Shown: positions 38,242 to 49,151, numbered from the stretch's first letter. The stretch: DNA of 64,000 nucleotides from an uncultured Lachnospiraceae bacterium (GCA_949949005.1 CATLHM010000005.1:124001-188000); one strand, 5' to 3'. Notes: generated by a model not told the origin, from the letters alone. Translations and numbers: made by a program.

Positions 38242-41200
38242 TCCAGCGCCTCCACCAGTTTTTTCACGTATTCCCTGGAAGTGGTAGGCCAGTGATAACC
38301 CAGGCGGTAAAGCACTTTCATAGTGTAATCGTTTTCTTTGGCAATCCCCACCGTCTTTTTTCCATGTCCCATATTCTGGTAGGCGATCATGCTGGACAAT
38401 ACCTTGGCTTTCTCCGGATCCTGCTTGGCTTCCTTAAGTGCCCGCTCATACTCTCCATCCTCTGAGAGCGCAATGTCCATGCCGTATTCTTTCATGGCAT
38501 AGATGATATCTCCCATATAAATACTGTGGTTATTATAGGGGTGGAATAGGCAGCAGGCTTTCGGCGTCCGGGCCAGGGTCAGAATGGCTTTTGCCGTGCT
38601 GTCAATGGGCGCCATCTCCGCCGTGACATCCATCATGGAATACGGAAAATGTCCGATCAGTTCATAGGACTTTAACCTGCCTACAAAGCTGTTGGTGGAG
38701 AAGTTCATTTGGAACTCTCCATCCCTATCCCGGGCGGAAAGATTGCCCACTCTCATAATTTTCGCGTCAAGCCCCCGGGAGATGGCCGCAAGGACAGCCC
38801 GCTCTGCCAGGAATTTACTGTGTCCGTATTTGGTATCCAGCACCTGCCCAAAATAGAGCATCTGTTCCTTCATAACCGTATCTGCCGGCGGTACATTCCC
38901 CACGCTGAATCCGGATACGCTGGTAGTGGAAATATGGATCAGGCGGCTTTTCGTCTTTTCGCAGAAATCTATGGCATGGAGCACACCTCCCACATTGACG
39001 TCTTCAATATCCGTTCCGGCGGAAAAATGTTTCACATTGGCCGCACAGTTCACTACCGTATGGATATCCAACGCGTCTTGTGCCATACGTTCAAATACCG
39101 CGGCATCCGTCACATCTCCTTCCACTGCGTACAAACGGGTTCCAAACAACTCCTCATAGGTAGTTTCAAAGTAGTAGAAAAGCAGTGCTTTCAAACGCTC
39201 TTCTACGCTGCTGTAGCGTCCTCTGCGCAGGAGGCAGTACACTTTTCCACTCTCCGATTCCAGAAATTCGTGGAGAATATGGATCCCTAAAAATCCTGTG
39301 GCCCCTGTGAGAAGGATATTTCCAAGGGGCTGGGGCTCCCCTTCCAGGAACGCCTCAAAAGTATTGTGTTCCAGCACCTGCTCTATGGTTTTGTAATCAT
39401 ATTGGGATAAATCCTCCAGCCCCGATGCGGCCAGTAGGTTTTCCTTCTGGAACATTTCAGCCAGAGCCCGGGGCGTGGCATGGGTAAATACATCGCCGAA
39501 GGTGATCTCAAATCCCTCTTCTGTAGCCGCAATAATCACGCTGGTGACGGCCAGGGAAGTTCCGCCGATTTCAAAGAAATTATCCTCCCGTCCCACCCGG
39601 TCAAGATGCAGCACATCCGCAAATATCCGGCAGAATATCTCCTCTGTCTGGGTCTGCGGCGCCCTGTATTCCCCGGCGCCGGCAAGCTGCGCTTCCGGCA
39701 GGGCTTTCCGGTCGATCTTGCCGTTTGGCGTCATGGGGAAATGCTCCATCTGCCGATAGGCATCCGGTATCATATATCTGGTCAGAGAGCTTTTTAGCTG
39801 CTCTCTGAGCGTTTGTGGAGAAACCGCTTCCTCCGCCGTATAATAGGCACAAAGATGTTCCGTTCCCTCTACGACCCGAATCAGGACGATGGCCTGCCGA
39901 ACCTTCGGGCATCTGAGGATGGCCTGCTCCACTTCCTCAAGTTCAATGCGCAGTCCCCGCAGTTTCACCTGATGATCTGTCCTCCCCAGAATCACCACCT
40001 CGCCGGAGCGGGTCCATTTTGCATAGTCTCCTGTCTTGTATACCCGCATTCCCTGAAACTCTATGAATCTTTCCGCCGTCATTTCTGCAAGGCCATGATA
40101 TCCCACTGCCACGCCAGGGCCTCCCACATACAATTCCCCTGTCACACCCGGGGGCAGAAGATTTCCGTCGCTGTCTGCAATGTATTCCACGTAATTCAGA
40201 AGGGGCCTTCCCACCGTAATCCTGTCCCGGTCTGTCAGTTCACAGGCATTACAGGACACGGTAATCTCCGTAGGGCCATAGGTATTAAAAATCCTGGCAG
40301 GGGTCACCTGTTTTAGTTTCTCAAGAAGCTGCGCGCTGTACGCTTCGCCCCCTGACATCACCACCTGACAGCCGGCCAGGGCCTGGCAGAACGCTTCGGA
40401 CTCCATATACTGGAGCATCCGCGAAGGGGTTGCGTTAAAAATGTCTCCCTGGGTTTCTTTCATCAATTCCGCCAGACGGAGGGGATGATTGGCCTGTTCC
40501 TCATCGGCAAGCACCAGCGTCAGTCCGTTACACAGAGCCACTGCCGTCTCTTTCAGCGACATATCGAAAGAAACTGTGGTCACGGACACCATCACATGGC
40601 CGTCTGCCACGCAGGCATGTACATGACTGTTGGCCTCATGGTCACGCACATAATTTACGATTCCTCTGTGGCTGATCATCACTCCTTTGGGTTTTCCGGT
40701 AGAGCCGGAAGTATAGATCATGTAAGCCAGGGCATCCTCCGCAACTGCAATCTCCGGATTTTTCTCATCGTCACAGGCTAAAAGCGTCTCCATATCTATG
40801 GCATTTTCATAGAAGGCGACACGCTCCTTGGTGGTGAGGATAAAAGAAGCGCCGCTGTCCTTTGTAATCTGCAAAATCCGCTCCGGAGGATATTCCGGAT
40901 CACAGGGGATATAAGCGCCCCCTGCCTTCATTACGCCGTACATGGCCATGATCTGTCTGCCCAAACGGGGAAGCAGCACCACCGCCGTATCTCCCGGGTG
41001 GAAGCCCCGGCGAATCAGTCCGTTGGCCACCCGGTTCATTTCCCGGTTCAGCTCTTCATAGCTCCAACGCCCGTCCGCTGCAATCAGGGCCGTTTTCCCT
41101 TTGGAGAGAGCGGCCTGCCGCTCAAATACGCCGTGAAAGCTCATCGGCTCTGTACTGCTTTGTGCCGATACGGAAAACCCATCCAGTATCCGCCTCTGCT

Positions 41201-44200
41201 CTTTTGTCACAAGAGAGAGTTCTTTCAGCAGACCGGAGGGAGCAGCGATCATGCGGCCCACACATACGGCAAGGGACTGGGCAAGCTGTTCCATCAGCTC
41301 GCGGCTATAAAGGGCGTCGTTGTACTGAATACACACCGCTGGCGCGCCGTCCCGCTCCTCAATATGCACGGATATCTTGAACTTTGGCTTGTCGGACTCC
41401 CTATTTTCTATCTGAATGACCTCGCCTCCCACCCGGTGTTCTTCTACCACACCGAGCTGGCAGGCATACATGATCTCCGGCGTAAATCCATAGTCCGCCG
41501 CTATTTTCGTAAAGGGATAGTCCTCATAGGAGACCACATCCAGCAGCATCTGCCTTACTTCCCGGAGGAACCCAAGCACGGTCTTATCTCCCCCGATATT
41601 TCCCATAAGAGGCAGTGTTTTCACGAACATTCCCATACTGTCATAGAGCTTTAAGTCTGCTCTGCCATTGCTGATGGTGCTGATAAATAACCGGGAGCTG
41701 CCTGTATAGCGGGCCAGCGTGTAAAAGGTTCCTGCCAGGAACAAATGCGCCGGTGTTACCCCATAGGTCTGACAGAATCTTTCTATTTCCTCCCCGGAGC
41801 AGGGCGCCACACATTCCCCTTTCTTTCCGTTCTCTTCCTTTCCCGCAAGATCCGGCGTAAGGCAGGAAGCATGTTCGTATTCACTGAGCATTTTGGAGAA
41901 AAACGCCTGCCCCTCCCGATAATGTTCTCCGCCCTCTTGTCTGCGCTCCTGCAAGGCAAAATCAAAATAGGTGTAGGTTTCCCTCTCCGGCAGCTTGCCC
42001 TCGCATGCTTTCGCCACCTGATCTAAAAATAGATTCAGAGAAGCCCCGTCAAAAATGATATGGTGAAAATCTGCAAGCAGACAGGTGTTCTCTTCCGTCT
42101 CCACCACCGCAATCCGGTATAAGGTATCCCGGGTCAGATCAAAGGGTTTTACAAAGGAAGCGCAATACCCTTTCAGTTCTTCCTCTGTCATGGAAAGCAC
42201 TGGAATCCTCTTTCCTGTTTCCGCTTCCTCCCCCGGCTTTTGCCGCAGTTCTCCATCCCGGTAGTGGATGCGGGTATTCACATAGGGATGGGCCGCAAGC
42301 ACCTGCCGTGCAGCCTCCGCCAGTGTTTCGCCGCTGACCTGGCGTGGAAAGCGCAGCAGGGCCGGAATGTTGTACGCCATATCCTCCGGCCGCTTCACGG
42401 CGTCATAATATACGCCGAGCTGGGTCTGGGTCAACGGATAATCCTCTGCCTCTTCCCCGGCTTCCTTCCCCAGGCTTTCTGTGGCTTCCTCTCCCCGGCT
42501 TTCTGTGGCTCCCTTCCCGCGGCTTTCTTTTTCCTCTCTCACGGAGCGGGTGCGAAGCGCCTGATAGACGGCATTTTCCAGTGACAAAATACTGCACTGC
42601 CGCATCATCTGTTTCACTTCCAGCTCCACCTGGTACTCCTTCTCGATTTCCACCGCCAGCATAATCGCGGACAGGGAGGTCAGCCCCGCGTAAAGCAGAT
42701 CGGTTTCCACGGAAAATTCTTCATGTCCCAGGATTTTCTTTACGATCTGGGCAAGTTCTTCCTCCAAAAGACTCATGGGTCTTGCCGCCTCACTGTGGGT
42801 CTCCTCCTGGGTAACGGGAGCCGGAAGGGAGCGTTTATCCACCTTCATATTCTGATTCAGGGGAATCCTGTCAATCTGCATGATAGCGGAGGGCACCATA
42901 TAAGGCGGCTTTTCCTCCATGATAAAAGCCCGAAGCTTTGGGATATCCACAGGGGTATCCGACACCAGGTAGGCGGCGATGGCCTTTCCGCCCGCAGCCG
43001 CCTCATAAGCGGTAACCGTCACATCCTGGATGCCGGGGAATCTGCGGATCACAGCCTCCACCTCAGAGAGCTCAATCCGAAATCCCCGGATCTTCACCTG
43101 TCCGTCTTTTCTGCCTATAAACTGGATATTTCCGTCGGCCAGAAACCGCACGTCGTCCCCGGTGTGGTAGACGCGCTCATACCCTTCCCGGTGGGTAAAG
43201 CAATTGGGGGTATATACCTTCGCCGTCTGCTCCGGCCTGTTCAGATATCCCTTGCTCACCTGATAGCCGGCCACACACAATTCTCCCACAGCCCCCGCCG
43301 GGAGTCTGCGCATCTGCTTATCCACCACATACACTTCCAGATTGTCCAGCGGCCGGCCAATGGGAACGTTATCATACTCCCTGGCTTTGTCCACCGGATA
43401 AACCGTCGTCAGTATCGTGCATTCTGTAGGGCCATAGCAATTATAAAAATCGAAATCCGATTTTACCTGAACAGGCACCAGCGTCTCCCCGCCTGTGAGC
43501 AAATACTTCAGATAGTGATTCTCCATCTCCTGGGCAAACTGCCGCCCCACCTGGGTGGTCATAAAGGCATGTGTCACCTTTTCCTGTATCAGATATTCAT
43601 TCAATTTTTGCAGTTCCAGGCGCATCTCCTCCGGTACGATACATAAGGTCCCGCCGCCCACAAGAACCGGATAGGTGTCCATCATATTCGCATCGAATCC
43701 ATAGCTGGCGTAGGCGCTGACCACACTGCCCGCTCCCACCTGGTAATAGTGGCAGTACCAGTTACAAAATGCTGCCAGGTTTCCGTGGGAGAGCATACAG
43801 CCTTTGGGGGTGCCGGTGGTTCCGGAAGTATACAGGAGAATATAGGTATCCTCCGGCAAGGGGGCGGGAATCTCCTCTGCCCCTTCCGCAGGCAGATCCG
43901 GAATCTCTTTTGTCAACAGCACCTGGCCTTTATACTTAGGAACCAGCTCCAGCAGGGATTCATCCGCGATCAATAATTTCGTCTGCGCATCCTCCATCAT
44001 AAAAGAGAGCCTCTCCGGCGGATACTCCGGATCCAGAGGCTGATAGACCGCCCCGGCCTTCATCGCCCCAAGAGAGGCAATGGGCATCGCTTCCCCGCGG
44101 GAGATCAGAATCGACACCACCTGTTCTTTTCCAATCCCCAGACGATGAATATAAGCCGCCACACCGTCAGAGAGCCGGTCAATCTCTCCGTAGGTGAAAC

Positions 44201-47200
44201 GCTTCTCTCTGAAAACAACTGCCGTATGCTCCGGCGTTCTCCCAGCTTGCCGGCGAAAGAGCTCCGGCACCGTCAAACCTCTGTCATACTCCCTGCGCTT
44301 CCCATGGTAAGAATCCAGGATCGCCAAATCTTCCGGGGAGACGAGGGGAATCTCCCTCAGATACCCGCAGTCCCGAAATCCCTCCAAGGCTTTCACCATC
44401 AAAGACAGCAGTGTGCGTGCCGTCCTCTCCAGATAGACATCCCTTCTGTATTCCAGATGGATTTCGTAGCTGCCTTCTCTCTTAAACACATGCACCGTCA
44501 GATTCGCCAGACTGCTCCCGGTTTCCAGGGTTTCCATGGGAATCAGTCCCTGCTCTGTATGCATGCCGTTTAAGGTCTCGGATTGGTAGACAAACAAAAT
44601 ATCGGAAGTCACCTGATACCTGCGCGCCAGCTCTTCAAAGGAACAGCAGTCGTGATTCATGGTCTCAAAGAAATCCTGCTGCAGCCTTTGCAGATACTCT
44701 GTCACTGTCTTTTCTTCCTGAATCTGTACATAGATGGGGAGCGTGCGCACCAACATTCCTATGGTGTGCCCCAACCGCACATCACGGCGTCCGTTATTGA
44801 CCGAGCCAAAAAGAACCTCGCTCTGTCCATTATATTTGGCAAGGGCATAGGCAAAGGCTCCCAAAAACAGGGTACTTTCTGTAACCCCGGCTTTGCCGGC
44901 AAGCCACCCGGTTTCCTCCTGTCCAAGAATTTCTCCCAGATGGAGGGTGATTCTTCCTGCCGGATGATCCAAGATTTCCGGATCTTCTGGCATATCGAGA
45001 ACCGGAACCGAATCCACCTCCAATCCCGCCAGCCGTTTTTCGAAATATTCCTGGGCTTCTTGATAAGCCGCCGTCTCCCTACGCCGTCCCTCACAGAGGG
45101 ACAGATCCAATTGGCTAATCCCCTCTGCCTCCGGCTCTTTTCCTTCGTATAGTTTCCGGACGCCGTCGAAGAAAAGGGCGATAGAGGCACCGTCAGATAT
45201 GATATGATGCATATCTGACAAGAAATAGATGCTTTCCTTTGTCCGGTAAAAGGCCATCCGAACCAGGGGGCCATGTTCTAAGTCAAAGGGCTTTACAAAC
45301 TCTTTTTTCAGCCCCTCCATTTCCGACTCTTCCGCTTCATACACAGGAATCTCTAAGCCATCCATGTCATGAAGGGCCATACCGTATGTCTGCTGCTCCT
45401 GCCCCATTTCAATGGACACAAATAACACCGGATACCGGCAGGCCATCTGCCTTGCAGCCTCCCTCCACCGCTCTAAGTCGGCTCCTGCGGGAAGACGGAA
45501 ACAGACAGGGATATTGTACATGGTGCTCTGGGGATTTGCCGCGCACTCCAAAAAAACCCCCATTTGACTGTCTGTCAGAGGATACCAGTCTTTTTGGTCT
45601 CGCGGCATATCCCCTTTGCCTCCCGGAATGCTCCCTTTGTCTCCCGAAATGTCCCCATAGATATCTTCCTGCAAAGCGGCGCTCTCTGCCCCGCCACAGG
45701 CTGCGGCAATCCCTTCCGGCGTCTTGTACCGGAAGATCTCCGCGGCGGTCACAGCGTACTTTTCCAGGCAGGTCAGCAGCATCACCGCCTGAATGGAATC
45801 TCCCCCCAGCGCAAAGAAGTCGTCTTTGCGCCCTACCGGCCGGATTCCCAATACTTGCTCAAACCCGCTGCATATGGCGCGCTCGCACTCTGTCTGTGGT
45901 TCTTCGTAGTCCTTTCTGAAATGCGATACATCCGGCGCCTGTAGTGCCAGGCGGTTTAACTTGCCGTTCTGATTCAGGGGAAAATGCGCCACCTCCACGA
46001 AGAATTTCGGAATCATGTAATCGGGAAGCTTCTCTGCCAGATGCCGTCTCAGTTCTTCCTCCGCCCGTTCTACAGACACCTCTTCCTTCCTCTGAAAATA
46101 GCCGCATAAATAGGTCTGTCCATATTGATTTTCAAATCCTTTGACCACCGCCGTTTTCACAAAGGGGGCCTGCCCCATCAGCACTTCAATTTCTCCGGTT
46201 TCCACACGCTGTCCGTTAATTTTCACCATCCAGTCCCTGCGGTTTAGATACACCAAATTTCCGTCGGGCAGCATCCGGCAGATATCGTTGGTGTGAAACA
46301 GAATTGTCCCGTCCTCCTGGAACGCAAAAGCTTTCCGGGTCTGCTCCGGCAGATGGATGTACCCATTGGCAATAGAACCCACCACGCACAGTTCCCCTTC
46401 CTCCCCGGGGGGAACTTCTTTTCCCTCCTGATCCAGAAGCATAATACGGATCCCCGGGCCTGGTTTACCGATGGGCGTATTCTCATATTCCTGATCAATT
46501 TCAAAGGCCGTCACGATAGCCGCCGTCTCGCTGCAGCCATAGGTGTTCAACAGCCGGTATCCTCTTCCTGCCACCCGGGAAACCCGTTCGCTTCCGGTGA
46601 CCACCAGACGCAGGGAAGAACCGGGCGAGCGGAAATTCCGCAGCATCTGTGGGCTGATAAAGGCCATGGTAATCCCATGCTCCCTTATGTACTGCTCGAT
46701 CTGACGTACATCCTTTCTCTTTTCCTCCGGAAGAATATGTACCGTCTGCCCAACGGACAGCGGGGTATAAATATCTATGATCATAGCCACAAAGCTAAAG
46801 GACGCACAACTGAGCTGAATATCCCCTTCCTCCGACAAAAAAATCGCTCTGTGCCTTTTCACCGCCTCCGCCAGGCTTTTGTGGGAATGAAGGATTCCCT
46901 TGGGATTGCCGGTAGATCCGGAGGTATAGACAGCAAAAGCCCCGTCCCGCTCTTCCACCTCTTCCGCCTCGGAAAAAGGTTCCCCAAGAGCCTCTGTCAG
47001 AAAATCATCCTCGAAGAGAAAAGGAGCGCCGCAGTCTTTCTGAATGTAAGCAATCCTCTCTTTGGGATATTCCGGAGACAACGCCGCGAACGCACAGCCG
47101 CTTTTCAATATCCCCAGTTCTGCTGCCACAAATTCCATCCGGCGTTCCAGGCAAACCGGTATGATATCTCCCTTTTTTACGCCTTTTTCCCTCAACGCCG

Positions 47201-47330
47201 TACAGATCCTGCCGCTGAGCTCATCAAGTTCCCGGTAGGTTGTCTCTCTTTTCCCGTCCTGGTCAATGATCGCCGTCTTGGATCCATACCTTTTTACATT
47301 TTCTTTCCACTGTTTTAAAAACAAGTCCAT
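38205..47330 (-). CDS. Non-ribosomal peptide synthetase, A-T-C-A-T-C-A-T-R (terminal thioester reductase)
   Basis: Three A domains (VYTSGSTGNPKG, LYTSGTTGTPKG, YTSGSTGKPKG), three T domains (LGGDSI, AGLTSL, IGGTSL), two C domains (HHIISDG, HHIIFDG), C-terminal NILLTGATGFLGIHIL...YGHSKFLAERAVL reductase. Confidence 0.95.
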   Translation of the reverse strand: MDLFLKQWKENVKRYGSKTAIIDQDGKRETTYRELDELSGRICTALREKGVKKGDIIPVCLERRMEFVAAELGILKSGCAFAALSPEYPKERIAYIQKDCGAPFLFEDDFLTEALGEPFSEAEEVEERDGAFAVYTSGSTGNPKGILHSHKSLAEAVKRHRAIFLSEEGDIQLSCASFSFVAMIIDIYTPLSVGQTVHILPEEKRKDVRQIEQYIREHGITMAFISPQMLRNFRSPGSSLRLVVTGSERVSRVAGRGYRLLNTYGCSETAAIVTAFEIDQEYENTPIGKPGPGIRIMLLDQEGKEVPPGEEGELCVVGSIANGYIHLPEQTRKAFAFQEDGTILFHTNDICRMLPDGNLVYLNRRDWMVKINGQRVETGEIEVLMGQAPFVKTAVVKGFENQYGQTYLCGYFQRKEEVSVERAEEELRRHLAEKLPDYMIPKFFVEVAHFPLNQNGKLNRLALQAPDVSHFRKDYEEPQTECERAICSGFEQVLGIRPVGRKDDFFALGGDSIQAVMLLTCLEKYAVTAAEIFRYKTPEGIAAACGGAESAALQEDIYGDISGDKGSIPGGKGDMPRDQKDWYPLTDSQMGVFLECAANPQSTMYNIPVCFRLPAGADLERWREAARQMACRYPVLFVSIEMGQEQQTYGMALHDMDGLEIPVYEAEESEMEGLKKEFVKPFDLEHGPLVRMAFYRTKESIYFLSDMHHIISDGASIALFFDGVRKLYEGKEPEAEGISQLDLSLCEGRRRETAAYQEAQEYFEKRLAGLEVDSVPVLDMPEDPEILDHPAGRITLHLGEILGQEETGWLAGKAGVTESTLFLGAFAYALAKYNGQSEVLFGSVNNGRRDVRLGHTIGMLVRTLPIYVQIQEEKTVTEYLQRLQQDFFETMNHDCCSFEELARRYQVTSDILFVYQSETLNGMHTEQGLIPMETLETGSSLANLTVHVFKREGSYEIHLEYRRDVYLERTARTLLSLMVKALEGFRDCGYLREIPLVSPEDLAILDSYHGKRREYDRGLTVPELFRRQAGRTPEHTAVVFREKRFTYGEIDRLSDGVAAYIHRLGIGKEQVVSILISRGEAMPIASLGAMKAGAVYQPLDPEYPPERLSFMMEDAQTKLLIADESLLELVPKYKGQVLLTKEIPDLPAEGAEEIPAPLPEDTYILLYTSGTTGTPKGCMLSHGNLAAFCNWYCHYYQVGAGSVVSAYASYGFDANMMDTYPVLVGGGTLCIVPEEMRLELQKLNEYLIQEKVTHAFMTTQVGRQFAQEMENHYLKYLLTGGETLVPVQVKSDFDFYNCYGPTECTILTTVYPVDKAREYDNVPIGRPLDNLEVYVVDKQMRRLPAGAVGELCVAGYQVSKGYLNRPEQTAKVYTPNCFTHREGYERVYHTGDDVRFLADGNIQFIGRKDGQVKIRGFRIELSEVEAVIRRFPGIQDVTVTAYEAAAGGKAIAAYLVSDTPVDIPKLRAFIMEEKPPYMVPSAIMQIDRIPLNQNMKVDKRSLPAPVTQEETHSEAARPMSLLEEELAQIVKKILGHEEFSVETDLLYAGLTSLSAIMLAVEIEKEYQVELEVKQMMRQCSILSLENAVYQALRTRSVREEKESRGKGATESRGEEATESLGKEAGEEAEDYPLTQTQLGVYYDAVKRPEDMAYNIPALLRFPRQVSGETLAEAARQVLAAHPYVNTRIHYRDGELRQKPGEEAETGKRIPVLSMTEEELKGYCASFVKPFDLTRDTLYRIAVVETEENTCLLADFHHIIFDGASLNLFLDQVAKACEGKLPERETYTYFDFALQERRQEGGEHYREGQAFFSKMLSEYEHASCLTPDLAGKEENGKKGECVAPCSGEEIERFCQTYGVTPAHLFLAGTFYTLARYTGSSRLFISTISNGRADLKLYDSMGMFVKTLPLMGNIGGDKTVLGFLREVRQMLLDVVSYEDYPFTKIAADYGFTPEIMYACQLGVVEEHRVGGEVIQIENRESDKPKFKISVHIEERDGAPAVCIQYNDALYSRELMEQLAQSLAVCVGRMIAAPSGLLKELSLVTKEQRRILDGFSVSAQSSTEPMSFHGVFERQAALSKGKTALIAADGRWSYEELNREMNRVANGLIRRGFHPGDTAVVLLPRLGRQIMAMYGVMKAGGAYIPCDPEYPPERILQITKDSGASFILTTKERVAFYENAIDMETLLACDDEKNPEIAVAEDALAYMIYTSGSTGKPKGVMISHRGIVNYVRDHEANSHVHACVADGHVMVSVTTVSFDMSLKETAVALCNGLTLVLADEEQANHPLRLAELMKETQGDIFNATPSRMLQYMESEAFCQALAGCQVVMSGGEAYSAQLLEKLKQVTPARIFNTYGPTEITVSCNACELTDRDRITVGRPLLNYVEYIADSDGNLLPPGVTGELYVGGPGVAVGYHGLAEMTAERFIEFQGMRVYKTGDYAKWTRSGEVVILGRTDHQVKLRGLRIELEEVEQAILRCPKVRQAIVLIRVVEGTEHLCAYYTAEEAVSPQTLREQLKSSLTRYMIPDAYRQMEHFPMTPNGKIDRKALPEAQLAGAGEYRAPQTQTEEIFCRIFADVLHLDRVGREDNFFEIGGTSLAVTSVIIAATEEGFEITFGDVFTHATPRALAEMFQKENLLAASGLEDLSQYDYKTIEQVLEHNTFEAFLEGEPQPLGNILLTGATGFLGIHILHEFLESESGKVYCLLRRGRYSSVEERLKALLFYYFETTYEELFGTRLYAVEGDVTDAAVFERMAQDALDIHTVVNCAANVKHFSAGTDIEDVNVGGVLHAIDFCEKTKSRLIHISTTSVSGFSVGNVPPADTVMKEQMLYFGQVLDTKYGHSKFLAERAVLAAISRGLDAKIMRVGNLSARDRDGEFQMNFSTNSFVGRLKSYELIGHFPYSMMDVTAEMAPIDSTAKAILTLARTPKACCLFHPYNNHSIYMGDIIYAMKEYGMDIALSEDGEYERALKEAKQDPEKAKVLSSMIAYQNMGHGKKTVGIAKENDYTMKVLYRLGYHWPTTSREYVKKLVEALDGLGFFSEREKD

Positions 47331-47388
47331 CCTTATCCCTCCAATTCTTTCACGATAAACTTCAACTTTGACTCTTAGAAATTCTTCT

Positions 47389-49137
47389 CTAATTTTTTAT
47401 CTGAATCTTCATAATGGAACTGTTCATTCCCAGAATATTGTCATAAACCGCCTCATCTGTGATCGCAAGAACCATACGGATATGATCAAAATCTCCGGTT
47501 GCATGCTCCGGCAAAAACGGATGATAAGGCGCGCCGTTGTCCCGGACGCTGATGCAGATCTGATCCTCGCCTATGGTAATCCGAACGTCTATATAACTTT
47601 TCTTCCGCTCCTCTTTCTTCTGCTTTATGGTATTTACCGCCATCTCTTCCAGAGCCAGACCCACTTTATTGGCCGTTATCGTGGGCACCTGATTTTCCCT
47701 GCAAAAACCAATGGCTTTCTCCGATAAAGCAACTGCCTGGGAAATCTCCTGAATCATGGTCACATCCATCACATTTTTCTTCCGATCATTTTCCAGCAAA
47801 AACAAACCATGTACCTCAGGTCGTTTCTGCTGGATTCTTCTCGTGATCAGAAAAAGAATGAGCAGCGTACCAAGTTCCCCTACCGGAAAAGCCGCCCAGA
47901 TTCCGGCCGGACCAAACAGCCGCGCCAGCACATAGGCCGCTGGGACAACAATCAAAAAGCCTTCCAGCAAAGCAACAGAACTGGACAGTTTCTTAAATCC
48001 CAGAATGGGGTACATACACATAGCGACAAATAAAATTCCCATGACCGGAAGACTAAGGGCGTAGATCCGAAGAGCTTCCACCGCCACAGCCATCTGCTGC
48101 GCATCAGAAACACCGAACATTCCTGTGATCTGCCTGGAAAATATTTCAAAAAGAACCAACAAGCTCAGGGTGGAAATCCCCGTGATACAGGCTGCCTTTT
48201 TCACCGTAAAGCGGACGCCTCTGGTATCCCCCTCTCCATAGAGAGTACCCAGAAGGGGCCCCATGGTCTGTGCAGAACCGCTCACAAACATGGACACAAT
48301 GGACAGACAGGAGGTACATACGGAAAAAGCCGTCACCCCGCTGCTCCCCAGATACACCATAACAATGGCATTGATGCATGTGAGCCGGAAAAAATTCAAA
48401 ACCATACTGATGGCATTGGGAAGACCCGTAAGGGCCGTCTCCTTCAGCAGTTTGACGGCATCGCCTGCTAAGACCGTCCTTGGTTTCAATGTTTCACAAT
48501 GAAGCACACCATAAAGGGCAACAAGCAGCCCGATCAAATACCCGGTGCCCGTGGCCAGCGCGGCTCCTTTTATCCCCAGGTTAAATGCGCATATGTACAC
48601 CAGATCCAAAAACAGATTGATCACATTCGCCGTAATCAACACCGTTGACGCCATACGAACGTTCCCCGACGAGCGGATAAAATACACAAGTCCCGGAACC
48701 ACAATAAGCAGAGGCGCCGCCAACATCACAATACTGAGATAATTGTAAACCAGCTCCGTCAGATTGGGAGCGTTTCCTGTCAGCGCTTTCGCAATACTGT
48801 CGCAAAAGAACAGACCACTAAGCACAACAACAAGGGATGCCGTCAGCATTGCGGCCAGCGCGACTGTAAAGATCTGCTGGGCGCGCTCCTTTTCCCTCCG
48901 TCCCAGAGCCACTGCGTACAGCGCGGAACCGCCCATGCTAAGCAGCACGTACAGCGAATTAAAAATCAAAGTAACCGGGAGCACCAAATTGACAGCCGCC
49001 AGCGCCTCGGGGCCCAGAATATTCCCTACAATCATTCCATCTATGACAATGCTCATAGACAACGCCATGTTCATCATTATGGTGGGAACAAAAAATTTCA
49101 TAAACTGCTGACTGATAATATAACTTTTTCTTTCCAA
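47389..49137 (-). CDS. MATE efflux transporter fused to C-terminal HATPase_c (RsbW-like) domain
   Basis: MATE region plus KVGLALEEMAVNTI and ICISVRDNGAPYHP. Confidence 0.85.
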   Translation of the reverse strand: MERKSYIISQQFMKFFVPTIMMNMALSMSIVIDGMIVGNILGPEALAAVNLVLPVTLIFNSLYVLLSMGGSALYAVALGRREKERAQQIFTVALAAMLTASLVVVLSGLFFCDSIAKALTGNAPNLTELVYNYLSIVMLAAPLLIVVPGLVYFIRSSGNVRMASTVLITANVINLFLDLVYICAFNLGIKGAALATGTGYLIGLLVALYGVLHCETLKPRTVLAGDAVKLLKETALTGLPNAISMVLNFFRLTCINAIVMVYLGSSGVTAFSVCTSCLSIVSMFVSGSAQTMGPLLGTLYGEGDTRGVRFTVKKAACITGISTLSLLVLFEIFSRQITGMFGVSDAQQMAVAVEALRIYALSLPVMGILFVAMCMYPILGFKKLSSSVALLEGFLIVVPAAYVLARLFGPAGIWAAFPVGELGTLLILFLITRRIQQKRPEVHGLFLLENDRKKNVMDVTMIQEISQAVALSEKAIGFCRENQVPTITANKVGLALEEMAVNTIKQKKEERKKSYIDVRITIGEDQICISVRDNGAPYHPFLPEHATGDFDHIRMVLAITDEAVYDNILGMNSSIMKIQIKN

Positions 49138-49151
49138 TAGGTATCCCTCCC

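Noticed and set aside
39813-47318. Many plus-strand ORFs (100-340 aa) across the NRPS gene
   Set aside because: All antisense to conserved NRPS motifs; no RBS or family signature seen.
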